The notes beneath the pieces are model-generated. The model had not been told where the DNA came from, searched no databases, and saw nothing but the letters and a program-made list of their open reading frames with translations. A DNA stretch of 64,000 bases, taken from positions 310,001-374,000 of the forward strand of contig NZ_JACOPD010000002.1 in the NCBI RefSeq assembly GCF_014287955.1, in the 5' to 3' direction. Positions within the stretch are counted from its first letter, which is position 1, and each line of letters starts with the position of its first letter. This document shows, one piece after another, positions 35,194-42,784 of this stretch. The translations under genes were made by a program, and so were the position numbers. The stretch is from Lachnospira hominis (ex Liu et al. 2021) (lineage in GTDB: Bacteria > Bacillota > Clostridia > Lachnospirales > Lachnospiraceae).

Positions 35194-36076
35194 CATGTTT
35201 TTTATATTTATCAAGTACAAATTCATAGAAATTTCTTACTGCCGGACGCATATATATCTGTTCATTACTCACCATATACAAGTCACGGCTGTATGGATGT
35301 GAACTTATCTGTATTATACTCACATCCAGTTTATGCAGCAATTCCATATACGGAACTATTGCGATTCCGAATCCTTGTGCAACAAGCCCCGCCACAACCT
35401 GGTCTTCTTCTGTTTCATAAGCTATCTTCGGCTTATCTTTTACCGCCTCAAATAGCTGTTCAACAACATCCCTCATACCTGATTCTTTCGTAAAATATAT
35501 CATCGGATATGATATCAGTTCCGCTAATTCAACCGATTCTCTCGCCGCAAGCGGGTGATTTTTCGGCGTTATAAGTACCAGCATCTGCTTTTCTACCGCA
35601 ACACTTGTAAATCTATACTCAGCCGTCGGTTTTGAGCAGAATACAAGGTCATACTTCTTTTGTTCAAGCTCGTTAAGCAGCTTTCTGGTCGCTCCGCTAT
35701 GAAATGTAAAATCTATCTCATTATCTTTATTTTCTTTTAAAAACTGTGACGCAAGCTGCGGAACAAACTGTGTTCCAAATGCACGTAGAAACCCTACCCT
35801 TATAACACCATCACCTCTGGCTTCTCTCTGTATGGAATCCACACCTCCGTCAAGTGTTGAAATAGTCTGTTTTGCACATGCCAGAAATTCATCCCCAAAT
35901 CTTGTAAGTGTTGTATTTCTTCCATTTTTTTCAAAAAGCGGAACACCAAGTTCATTTTCAAGCTGCGATATTGCATGGCTCAGACTCGGCTGCGTTATAT
36001 GCAGTTCCTGTGCCGCCTTTGTATAATGCCCTACTTCGGCAAGCTTAACAAAATATCTTATGTGAAAAAGATTCAC
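35186..36076 (-). CDS. LysR-family transcriptional regulator
   Basis: 296 aa. N-terminal winged helix MNLFHIRYFVKLAEVGHYTK, AAQELHITQPSLSHAISQLE is canonical; the effector domain starts IRVGFLRAFGTQFVPQLAS (CysB/CbbR/BenM-type fold). It starts at GTG 36076 with GGAGGG 8 nt upstream. Divergent from the YczE-family membrane protein gene, whose promoter region holds LysR-type dyads; this is the classical arrangement for a regulator and its target. Confidence 0.92.
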   Translation of the reverse strand: MNLFHIRYFVKLAEVGHYTKAAQELHITQPSLSHAISQLENELGVPLFEKNGRNTTLTRFGDEFLACAKQTISTLDGGVDSIQREARGDGVIRVGFLRAFGTQFVPQLASQFLKENKDNEIDFTFHSGATRKLLNELEQKKYDLVFCSKPTAEYRFTSVAVEKQMLVLITPKNHPLAARESVELAELISYPMIYFTKESGMRDVVEQLFEAVKDKPKIAYETEEDQVVAGLVAQGFGIAIVPYMELLHKLDVSIIQISSHPYSRDLYMVSNEQIYMRPAVRNFYEFVLDKYKKHEN

Positions 36077-36130
36077 GAAGTTACCCTCCTGTTTATTTCC
36101 ATAAAATGACGAATAAATAATATCATTTTA

Positions 36131-36163
36131 TATAGATTTTATCTATAGTTTTATAAAAACTAT
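36131..36163. promoter_or_regulatory. LysR-type dyad operators
   Basis: Two adjoining inverted repeats: TATAGAT-TTT-ATCTATA (36131-36147) and ATAGTTTT-ATA-AAAACTAT (36145-36163). The first fits the T-N11-A form of LysR boxes. Both lie just upstream of the -35 box of the divergent gene. Confidence 0.6.
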
Positions 36164-36167
36164 TTAT

Positions 36168-36196
36168 TTGAAAAATAACACACACTGCGATAAATT
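36168..36196 (+). promoter_or_regulatory. Promoter of the YczE-family gene
   Basis: TTGAAA (36168-36173), 17-nt spacer, TAAATT (36191-36196), 28 nt before the ATG. Confidence 0.65.
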
Positions 36197-36223
36197 TAAA
36201 AGCGTTCTATTAAGGAGGAAATC

Positions 36224-36907
36224 ATGGAAAATCTAGAAAACAAAAAACAGACATTTCTTTTCAGGGGTGAATTAGCCCTGCTGGCAGCCGTAATTATCAA
36301 CAGCTTTGGTGTTGTATTAATGCTTTATTCGGGTGCAGGAATCTCGGCAATTTCAAGTGTACCTTATGCTTTTTCAAAAGTGCTGCCGCATATATCTCTC
36401 GGTACATGGACTTATATTTTTCAGGGAATTCTTATCATCACTCTTATGGTTTTACGAAAAAAATTCGTTCCACAATATCTTTTCAGTTTTGTTGTCGGAT
36501 TTGTATTTGGAAAACTGCTCGATTTTTACGAATTGTGGATTAATATTCTCCCAAAATCAATTCCAACATGTGTTTTTTACTTTGTAATAAGTTATATTCT
36601 TCTTTGCATCGGAATTGCTTTATCTAACAGATGTCAGCTTCCTATCGTTCCTACTGATTTATTTCCACGCGAAATGGCTGATATAACAGGTGTCAGATAT
36701 TCAAAGATAAAAATTGGGTTTGATGTTACATGCCTTTTAACAACAGCATTTATGACAGGCTACTTTTTAAGACACATCGACGGTCTTGGAATCGGAACAA
36801 TTGTCGCAGCTTTTACAATGGGCAAAGGCATAAGCATTGCCGGAAATATTATCGACCGTCATATGACTTTCAAATCCTTCATGTCTGTAAATGAACAGTC
36901 TGCATAA
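36224..36907 (+). CDS. YczE/YitT-like integral membrane protein
   Basis: 227 aa with about five to six membrane helices (LALLAAVIINSFGVVLMLYS, TWTYIFQGILIITLMVL, CVFYFVISYILLCIGIAL). The family features IPTDLFPRE-type loop (VPTDLFPREMADITG) and a glycine-rich last helix (GLGIGTIVAAFTMGKGISIA) resemble YczE/DUF6198 proteins of Firmicutes, whose role is unknown. AAGGAGG precedes ATG 36224. Divergent LysR gene probably controls it; it ends at a hairpin shared with the sortase operon. Confidence 0.8.
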   Translation: MENLENKKQTFLFRGELALLAAVIINSFGVVLMLYSGAGISAISSVPYAFSKVLPHISLGTWTYIFQGILIITLMVLRKKFVPQYLFSFVVGFVFGKLLDFYELWINILPKSIPTCVFYFVISYILLCIGIALSNRCQLPIVPTDLFPREMADITGVRYSKIKIGFDVTCLLTTAFMTGYFLRHIDGLGIGTIVAAFTMGKGISIAGNIIDRHMTFKSFMSVNEQSA

Positions 36908-36960
36908 ACCCGTAACGCAAGACAATTTGATTAAAAAAACGACACTTTTTTACAAAGAAA

Positions 36961-36997
36961 AGCCGCACAGCAGATTATTCAATCATACCGTGCGGCT
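36961..36997. terminator. Bidirectional terminator
   Basis: AGCCGCAC/GTGCGGCT stem with a 21-nt loop between convergent genes; CTTGTTATTT follows on the plus strand and TTTTCTTTG on the minus strand. Confidence 0.85.
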
Positions 36998-37016
36998 CTT
37001 GTTATTTATTATTTTA

Positions 37017-37886
37017 TTAATTATGTCCTTTTTCTGCTTTTTTTCTTAATACAACAGTTGCTATTATCAAACCTACTGATACAAGTATAAAAAATACTGA
37101 TACAGCCATAAATGAGTAAAGACTCTTATTAATAACATCAACAAACATATTATAGAAATAAACAGGTTTGATATTAAGGTGCTTATATCTGCCCTGAATA
37201 AACAAAAACAGCGGAAGCACACCTGTCATTATAGCTGCTGCAAGCGTAGCATAAGTTACATATCTAAGACCTCTATGAACATAATGATGGTCTTTTATTG
37301 TAATTACTATGTCTACAACAGCAAGCACTAACAGAATTACAATAAGTATGATAAAGAACTTGTTATACATATTTCTGAAGCTGACATAATAATTAATATA
37401 TGTTATATCAACATCTGTCTTATACTCTTTTTCAATAGATGTAACAAATTCTTCAATAGCAGACTTCTGTTCGTCGCCTATTGCAATATCATTATCCTGT
37501 GCATATTTATATATGTTATCTGTAAGTTTCTTTTTGACACTGCTTGTGTCAACAGATATATCTTTTTTATCTATTCTTGAATTATACACCTGCTTTATAT
37601 CAGATGTCATCTTGTCAACATCCACTATATCTTCAAATACTTCATCAGGAAGCATCATCGGCTTACCTAAATCCATTGCGTTTTCAATGAATTTTTCATG
37701 GACACTCTCATAATATCCTGTCTTTGCAGCACTTTCAAGGAAGATATTGCTTCTGAATATTCCAAAGCTTGCTCCGACAAGATAACCGGCAATCGCAAGA
37801 AGACCAGCTAATATAAAAGATAATATAATGCTCAAAGGATAAAACTTTCTCTTTGAGTTAGATTTCTTTTCTGACTTTCTCTTCAT
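37017..37886 (-). CDS. Membrane protein in sortase operon
   Basis: 289 aa. One N-terminal helix (FYPLSIILSFILAGLLAIAG), an extracytoplasmic domain of about 130 residues (YESVHEKFIENAMDLGKPMM...), then three C-terminal helices (FIILIVILLVLAVVDIVITI, YATLAAAIMTGVLPLFLF, FMAVSVFFILVSVGLIIATV) and a KKAEKGHN tail. No enzyme motif is visible. GGAGGAGG precedes ATG 37886, which is 13 nt after the sortase stop, so the two are cotranscribed. Probably an accessory or chaperone for the sortase system, by context only. Confidence 0.7.
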   Translation of the reverse strand: MKRKSEKKSNSKRKFYPLSIILSFILAGLLAIAGYLVGASFGIFRSNIFLESAAKTGYYESVHEKFIENAMDLGKPMMLPDEVFEDIVDVDKMTSDIKQVYNSRIDKKDISVDTSSVKKKLTDNIYKYAQDNDIAIGDEQKSAIEEFVTSIEKEYKTDVDITYINYYVSFRNMYNKFFIILIVILLVLAVVDIVITIKDHHYVHRGLRYVTYATLAAAIMTGVLPLFLFIQGRYKHLNIKPVYFYNMFVDVINKSLYSFMAVSVFFILVSVGLIIATVVLRKKAEKGHN

Positions 37887-37899
37887 ATGCTACCTCCTC

Positions 37900-38565
37900 C
37901 TAATATACCAGCTTAGGTCCGGATGTTTTTCTTGCATATACATACAATCTCTGGGTATATGAAGTAAGCGGAGTAAATGGATAACATGTATACATCGTTA
38001 TAATCTCTTCATTACTATCAAAACCAAATGCTGACCTGTCATTCTGGTCTGCAATTCTTGTATCATATACCTCATATGTATACTTTCCATAAGAAGTAAC
38101 TACTGTAAAAACATCGCCTATTTCAACATATTCCAAAGGAGCAAACGAAGTGGCATGATGACCGCCAAGAAGAATAGGTGCACCAAAACCAAATATAGGT
38201 GTACCGGCATACTGACCGACACCATTCCTTAATTCTGTTCTGCTGTCTCCAAAATAGATATTCTCTTTAATTCCAAGTCTCTCACATGTAATCTGTGCAT
38301 ACAGTTCACCGAGAGCCGGATACATATCAGATGAATAAGGTATCTCCTCTTCCTGATTCTGTGCATTCTCTAATTTAAAATCAGGAACACCTGACACATC
38401 AACAGTCGTTTCAGTTGTCTCTCCTGAAAGAATCGACATAACTGAATATACCGCACTGATATATGGTGACAAGCAAATGAAAACTAATAAAAAACCAATT
38501 AAAGAAAGAAAAACTGGCATATAGATATATGCCAGTATTCTTTTAACGTTTTTACGTTTATGCAT
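37900..38565 (-). CDS. Sortase (class D-like)
   Basis: 221 aa with an N-terminal membrane anchor (ILAYIYMPVFLSLIGFLLVF). The catalytic set of sortases is complete: His in ILLGGHHATSF, Cys in ITMYTCYPF and Arg in YTQRLYVYARK. Sortases cleave a sorting motif and join the protein to peptidoglycan. TC followed by YPF and the short overall size suggest class D, but this is not firm. It sits 10 nt after its likely substrate gene and 13 nt before a membrane protein, with no other sortase substrate nearby. Confidence 0.88.
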   Translation of the reverse strand: MHKRKNVKRILAYIYMPVFLSLIGFLLVFICLSPYISAVYSVMSILSGETTETTVDVSGVPDFKLENAQNQEEEIPYSSDMYPALGELYAQITCERLGIKENIYFGDSRTELRNGVGQYAGTPIFGFGAPILLGGHHATSFAPLEYVEIGDVFTVVTSYGKYTYEVYDTRIADQNDRSAFGFDSNEEIITMYTCYPFTPLTSYTQRLYVYARKTSGPKLVY

Positions 38566-38575
38566 AATTATTCAA

Positions 38576-39082
38576 TTAAGCAACTTTCTTCTTGCTAACG
38601 AATGCACAAACAACTAATCCCATTGCTAATACAGCAACAACACCAACTGTAGCAGCTGTTGTGAAACCTGTATCCTTAACTACTTTAGCAGAAGGAGCAG
38701 CAACATATGACTTGCCATCCTTAACAGCTGTGATTGTGTTAGTTGATGCATCAAATGAAACTGTAGCACCAAGCTTAGCAGCTGCATCTTTGATATCTGC
38801 CATGATAGCTGACTTCTGGTCTGCTGTAAGAGAAGCGATATCCTTTACACCATTAGCTGTAGCTGTTGCAGCATCAATCTTAGCGATAACGTAAGCAGCA
38901 TCTTCATCACTTACTGTGTTGTCTGCTAAGAACTGCTTTGCAGCGTTAACATACTCTGTAGCAACGCCTGCACTCTGAAGTTTGCTGATAATATCATCCT
39001 TAGAAGCTGCGAATGCTGAAATTGACATAGCAAATACGAGCATTAAAGATAATACTAAAGCTGAAATCTTTTTAATCTTCAT
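38576..39082 (-). CDS. Small surface protein, likely dedicated sortase substrate
   Basis: 168 aa. Signal peptide (ALVLSLMLVFAMSISAFAAS), then a helical domain of about 65 residues (DDIISKLQSAGVATEYVNAA...) and a beta-rich segment (ATVSFDASTNTITAVKDGKS). The C-terminus is a sorting signal: VVKDTGF, a hydrophobic helix (AATVGVVAVLAMGLVVCAFV) and SKKKVA. The motif VKDTG deviates from LPxTG. AAGGGAGA precedes ATG 39082. First gene of the sortase operon, with codon use (GCA, GCT rich) suggesting good expression. Confidence 0.85.
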   Translation of the reverse strand: MKIKKISALVLSLMLVFAMSISAFAASKDDIISKLQSAGVATEYVNAAKQFLADNTVSDEDAAYVIAKIDAATATANGVKDIASLTADQKSAIMADIKDAAAKLGATVSFDASTNTITAVKDGKSYVAAPSAKVVKDTGFTTAATVGVVAVLAMGLVVCAFVSKKKVA

Positions 39083-39259
39083 GATAAAATCTCCCTTTCT
39101 TATGGTATTTTTTAGTTCTCTACTAAGATACCACCTTTAGAAAAATGTGTCAATAAAATCGTGAAAATATATCAAAATTGTTTTGATTTTTGTGCACTTC
39201 TGCCATATTCAGCACGTAAATAAGTGCTAATTTTACTAAACCTGTTAAGTAAAAAGTAC

Positions 39260-39856
39260 CTAATATCTTCTGAAATTTCTGTGCGAATGTACGCTGTACA
39301 TATTTCCCATCAATATTCTTATTACTCTTTTTATCATATATATAATTCCTGCAATCAAAGCCCACACAATCCAGCCTGCCAGTGCACCGGCCGTATTAGT
39401 AACAACATCATCGAGCTGGCTGTATCCTCTCTGTGTTATATATTGCACAACTTCAATCATAACCGAGAATATAAATCCTCCCATAACGCATACCGGCATC
39501 TTCCTGAACATTCTGAAAATGCATGGCATCATAAAGCCAAATGGAACAAATAATATTATATTTTCTATAAAAAAAGCATGTTCCTGAGCCGTATATCCCC
39601 ATGTATACAGAAATGTCATATCAATTGCCCTTCTGCTTCCGGGTTCCCTTGAAAAGAATGTAATCCACAATAATGCTTCAATATAAAATATAAACAGACA
39701 CCACAATACGAATTTTAATTTTTTATGCCATCTGAATATCGTATATATAAAACATGTAATAAGAACTGCTGCAATTATAAAATAAGGAAACATATCCGTC
39801 AGTTTCAATATATCTTTACATATATCCGTAATAATCTTCGAATAATCAACTGCCAT
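39260..39856 (-). CDS. VanZ-family membrane protein
   Basis: 198 aa with five hydrophobic helices. The VanZ core is visible: IENIILFVPFGFMMPCIFR, the acidic helix IEVVQYITQRGYSQLDDVVT and NTAGALAGWIVWALI. VanZ proteins are linked to low-level teicoplanin resistance in some hosts; most are of unknown role. ATG 39856 (MAVDYSKII) has GGTGG upstream. Stand-alone gene between the tRNA-Leu terminator and the sortase operon. Confidence 0.88.
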   Translation of the reverse strand: MAVDYSKIITDICKDILKLTDMFPYFIIAAVLITCFIYTIFRWHKKLKFVLWCLFIFYIEALLWITFFSREPGSRRAIDMTFLYTWGYTAQEHAFFIENIILFVPFGFMMPCIFRMFRKMPVCVMGGFIFSVMIEVVQYITQRGYSQLDDVVTNTAGALAGWIVWALIAGIIYMIKRVIRILMGNMYSVHSHRNFRRY

Positions 39857-39909
39857 ATGCACCACCAATTCAATGTTATTTTTTAATATTTCCCATCCCG
39901 GTGATAAGA

Positions 39910-39930
39910 AAAAAGCCCCTTAACGGGACT
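39910..39930 (-). terminator. Terminator of tRNA-Leu
   Basis: Minus strand AGTCCC-GTTAA-GGGGCT followed by TTTTTTC, 19 nt after the tRNA 3' end. Confidence 0.85.
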
Positions 39931-39948
39931 TTCTCAAAACATTATTAA

Positions 39949-40032
39949 TGCGGAAAATGGGACTTGAACCCACACGTGGATAATCCACACAAGAACCTGA
40001 ATCTTGCTCGTCTGCCATTCCGACACTTCCGC
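39949..40032 (-). tRNA. tRNA-Leu (anticodon CAG)
   Basis: 84 nt class II tRNA. Acceptor stem GCGGAAG/TTTCCGC, anticodon stem CAAGA/TCTTG around loop TTCAGGT (anticodon CAG), long variable arm (GTGGATTATCCAC) and T-loop GTTCAAGTC. The CCA end is not encoded. Confidence 0.95.
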
Positions 40033-40085
40033 AAATATACAACCAATGCCTGTTATTAACATCAAAGCACTCATAATATTGTATA

Positions 40086-40799
40086 TTATGTATTATTATT
40101 TGTCAAGTGCATGCTTTCTTCTATTTCTTCCATAAGCCTCATGCCTGCCGTATCTGTAACCGGTATTGAAAATACAATGCTTTTGGCTTTGCTCTCAAAT
40201 CCCGCTTCATCCATTATTGCTCTCATAATATCATTTTTATTCTCTGTCTTTGTAACAATAAATATCATATCCTTTTCAGGAACAAGTGTAACTCCGAGAA
40301 ACTTTTCTGCTTTTTTTGCACCGGTTCCCTTTGCATGAATAACTGTTCCTCCTGCCGCATGCACTTTCCTTGCCGCATCCATGACATCTTCAGAATATCC
40401 CTGATTTGCAATAACTACAACAAGTTCATACTTTGTCTCTTTCAATACAGATTCATCTCCCTTCACAAATTCCTGCCCGCATGTCAGATAGTTAAGTGCC
40501 TTCTTGCCCCCTATACTGCTTATCCGGATTACAAATGCAATCCCAACTCCGGGAATGTCAATCTTCATTTCTTTTGAAAGCTTTCGCTTCACTTCACTCC
40601 ACTTACCATCTGTCACAACATGAAACAATACACTTTTCTCACTGCCTTCAAGCCCAAAATAATCAAGTATTTCATTGGCGGCTGTTCCGCTGCCCGCTGC
40701 CGTCATGGATACTTCAAGTCCGGTATCTGTATAAAAATCCATAAACTTTTTTGTAAGATTACGATTGATAATAGTAACCATCAGATATAATTCACTCAT
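40086..40799 (-). CDS. Tandem PII-like signalling protein
   Basis: 237 aa made of two GlnB/PII-like halves. The first (residues 1-110: LYLMVTIINRNLTKKFMDFY, KIDIPGVGIAFVIRI) and the second (125-230: KYELVVVIANQGYSEDVMDA, AGGTVIHAKGTGAKKAEKF) each show the PII order of strand, helix, loop and strand; the second keeps GTVIHAKGTG, like the PII nucleotide-binding loop region. No uridylylated T-loop Tyr is obvious. It lies 32 nt after the DUF1538 gene and probably gates that membrane protein in response to a nucleotide or metabolite, as PII proteins do for AmtB. Confidence 0.8.
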   Translation of the reverse strand: MSELYLMVTIINRNLTKKFMDFYTDTGLEVSMTAAGSGTAANEILDYFGLEGSEKSVLFHVVTDGKWSEVKRKLSKEMKIDIPGVGIAFVIRISSIGGKKALNYLTCGQEFVKGDESVLKETKYELVVVIANQGYSEDVMDAARKVHAAGGTVIHAKGTGAKKAEKFLGVTLVPEKDMIFIVTKTENKNDIMRAIMDEAGFESKAKSIVFSIPVTDTAGMRLMEEIEESMHLTNNNT

Positions 40800-40831
40800 A
40801 TTTACACTCCGTCAATCTTATTTGTGCATTT

Positions 40832-42355
40832 CTAAAGTTCAATAATTGCATCTTCATCCATGGCTTCATAAGCATATACTGCTTCACCTTTAGACGTATG
40901 CTGTTTAATTTTGTATACAACGCCGAGAATCTGGATTGTAATAAGAGGCGTCATTGCAACCATTGCAACAACCCCGAATGCATCTTCAACAATATTGCCT
41001 CCGACAGCTGCACATGCCCCCTGTGCAAGTGGAAGAAGGAATGCTGCTGTCATCGGTCCCGATGCCACCCCTCCCGAGTCAAATGCAATTGCCGTAAAGA
41101 TCTTTGGTATAAAAAATGATATCCATATAGCCAGCACATATCCCGGTATCAGAAAATACATTATAGGAATCCCCCATAATACTCTCACCATAGCAAGTGC
41201 CACTGACAACGCAACGCCGACCGAAAGACTTATTCCCATTGCTTTCGCTGATATTGCACCATCTGTAATTTCTTCAACTTGATGATTAAGCACATATACC
41301 GCCGGTTCTGCTTTAACAATAAAATATCCAATCAACGCACCTATCGGGACAAGTATCCATTTATAATTAAGGGACGCAAGTACCTTTCCAAGATAATTAC
41401 CCGCTGGCATAAATCCTACGTTTGCTCCTGTAAGAAAAAGTACAAGTCCTATATATGTATACAAAAGTCCTATCACGAGTTTCAAGAGACTTCTGCCTGT
41501 AAGTTTCAATGAAACCAGCTGAAAAATTCCAAATACTATTATAATAGGGAGCATTGATATTGCTATCTCTTTTATATAAGATGGCATACCACTCCCAAAA
41601 AGATGCCATAATTCCACAGAATCAGCCACTTCCGGTACCACAGCAGCACTGTAACTGCTCTCAGCCGGTCTGTAAATCATGCCAAGTGTCATTACAGCAA
41701 GAACAGGTCCGATAGAGCATAACGCAACAAGTCCAAAACTGTCATCCGCTGCATGTTTATCATTTCTTATGGAAGCAATACCAATTCCCAATGCCATTAT
41801 AAATGGTACCGTCATCGGTCCTGTTGTAACACCACCGGAATCAAACGCTACTGCCCTGAAGCTTTCAGGCACAAAAGCCATAAGAATAAATACTATAATG
41901 TAAAAGAATGCGAGCAATGGCGGAAGTGCAATTCCTATTAGCATACGAATAAGAGCTATCGCCAAAAAGACTCCTACTCCTGCCGCAACTGACAATATAA
42001 GTGTCATATTGGGAACGGATGGAACCTGAGAAGCCAAAACCTGTAAATCAGGTTCTGATATTGTAATTATCACGCCAAGTACAAATGACATGATAACAAT
42101 GAATATTATTTTTTTACTTTTTGTCATACATGCACCGACTTTTTCTCCCATCGGCGTCATTGACATCTCCGCACCTAATGTAAAAAACATCATTCCAGCC
42201 ATTACCATTACAGTTCCTACCAGAAAGCAAAGAAGTACACTCGGTGTAACCGGGGCGATTGTAAATCCCAAAATCAGAACAATTGCAACTATAGGCAGCA
42301 CAGCTTTAAGTGCTTCTATAAATTTCTCACGAAGTTTCGCATTTAAAACCTTCAA
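40832..42355 (-). CDS. DUF1538 integral membrane protein
   Basis: 507 aa with about 12-14 helices and a clear internal duplication. Each half ends with the same motif, AFDSGGVTTGPMT near residue 170 and AFDSGGVASGPMT near residue 425, and with EPDLQVLA/EPAVYVLN earlier in each half. That architecture is typical of transporters; no substrate is known to me. The start is TTG 42355 with AGGAG 7 nt upstream; the next ATG would lose the first helix. It lies between the HPr-like and PII-like genes (41 and 32 nt gaps). Confidence 0.88.
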   Translation of the reverse strand: MKVLNAKLREKFIEALKAVLPIVAIVLILGFTIAPVTPSVLLCFLVGTVMVMAGMMFFTLGAEMSMTPMGEKVGACMTKSKKIIFIVIMSFVLGVIITISEPDLQVLASQVPSVPNMTLILSVAAGVGVFLAIALIRMLIGIALPPLLAFFYIIVFILMAFVPESFRAVAFDSGGVTTGPMTVPFIMALGIGIASIRNDKHAADDSFGLVALCSIGPVLAVMTLGMIYRPAESSYSAAVVPEVADSVELWHLFGSGMPSYIKEIAISMLPIIIVFGIFQLVSLKLTGRSLLKLVIGLLYTYIGLVLFLTGANVGFMPAGNYLGKVLASLNYKWILVPIGALIGYFIVKAEPAVYVLNHQVEEITDGAISAKAMGISLSVGVALSVALAMVRVLWGIPIMYFLIPGYVLAIWISFFIPKIFTAIAFDSGGVASGPMTAAFLLPLAQGACAAVGGNIVEDAFGVVAMVAMTPLITIQILGVVYKIKQHTSKGEAVYAYEAMDEDAIIEL

Positions 42356-42396
42356 TAATTCACTCCTGTCTATTTATATACAATTTACATTTACAA

Positions 42397-42633
42397 TTAA
42401 TATTCCATAAATTCCTGGATATCTCTCAAAATATCTTCAAGTTCTGCTCCTTCATCCTGTATTGTAAGATGAAGAGGTTTACTGATATCAAGGCTGAATA
42501 AACCTACAATTGACTTAGCATCAACACAACTGTGTTCAGACTCAATATCAAACGAGCAAGAATACTTGCTTATTACACTAACAAATCTCTGCACCTTTTC
42601 AACTGAATCCAACATTACTGTCACTGTAAACAT
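42397..42633 (-). CDS. HPr-like protein without the phosphocarrier histidine
   Basis: 78 aa from ATG 42633; ATG 42639 lies too close to the GGAGGAGG. The C-terminal two-thirds match HPr: VDAKSIVGLFSLDISKPLHL corresponds to the regulatory Ser46 region (KSIMGVMSL). The N-terminal GIHARPA motif with His15 is missing (FTVTVMLDSVEKVQRF). Such a protein cannot pass phosphate from EI but might be a Crh-like signalling protein if HPr kinase uses the serine. First gene of an operon with DUF1538 and PII genes. Confidence 0.8.
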   Translation of the reverse strand: MFTVTVMLDSVEKVQRFVSVISKYSCSFDIESEHSCVDAKSIVGLFSLDISKPLHLTIQDEGAELEDILRDIQEFMEY

Positions 42634-42784
42634 ATTCATCCTCCTCCAGGTACCATAAGAACTTTTATCCTTTAAATATGTACCTTCTGTTTTTTACTTT
42701 AGTTTGTGATAATCCGATAATACTACATTTAAAAATTAAAAACAACCGAAACGCCTTAAATTTCACGCAAAATTGTAAAATATA

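Noticed and set aside
37900..38565. Class B sortase assignment
   Set aside because: Overall size, TMYTCYP around the Cys and operon context differ from SrtB; class D-like is kept as a tentative label only.
40033..40085. Separate promoter for tRNA-Leu
   Set aside because: TTGATG and TTGTAT at 17-nt spacing exist, but the -10-like box would end only 4 nt before the tRNA 5' end; cotranscription with the PII gene is as likely.
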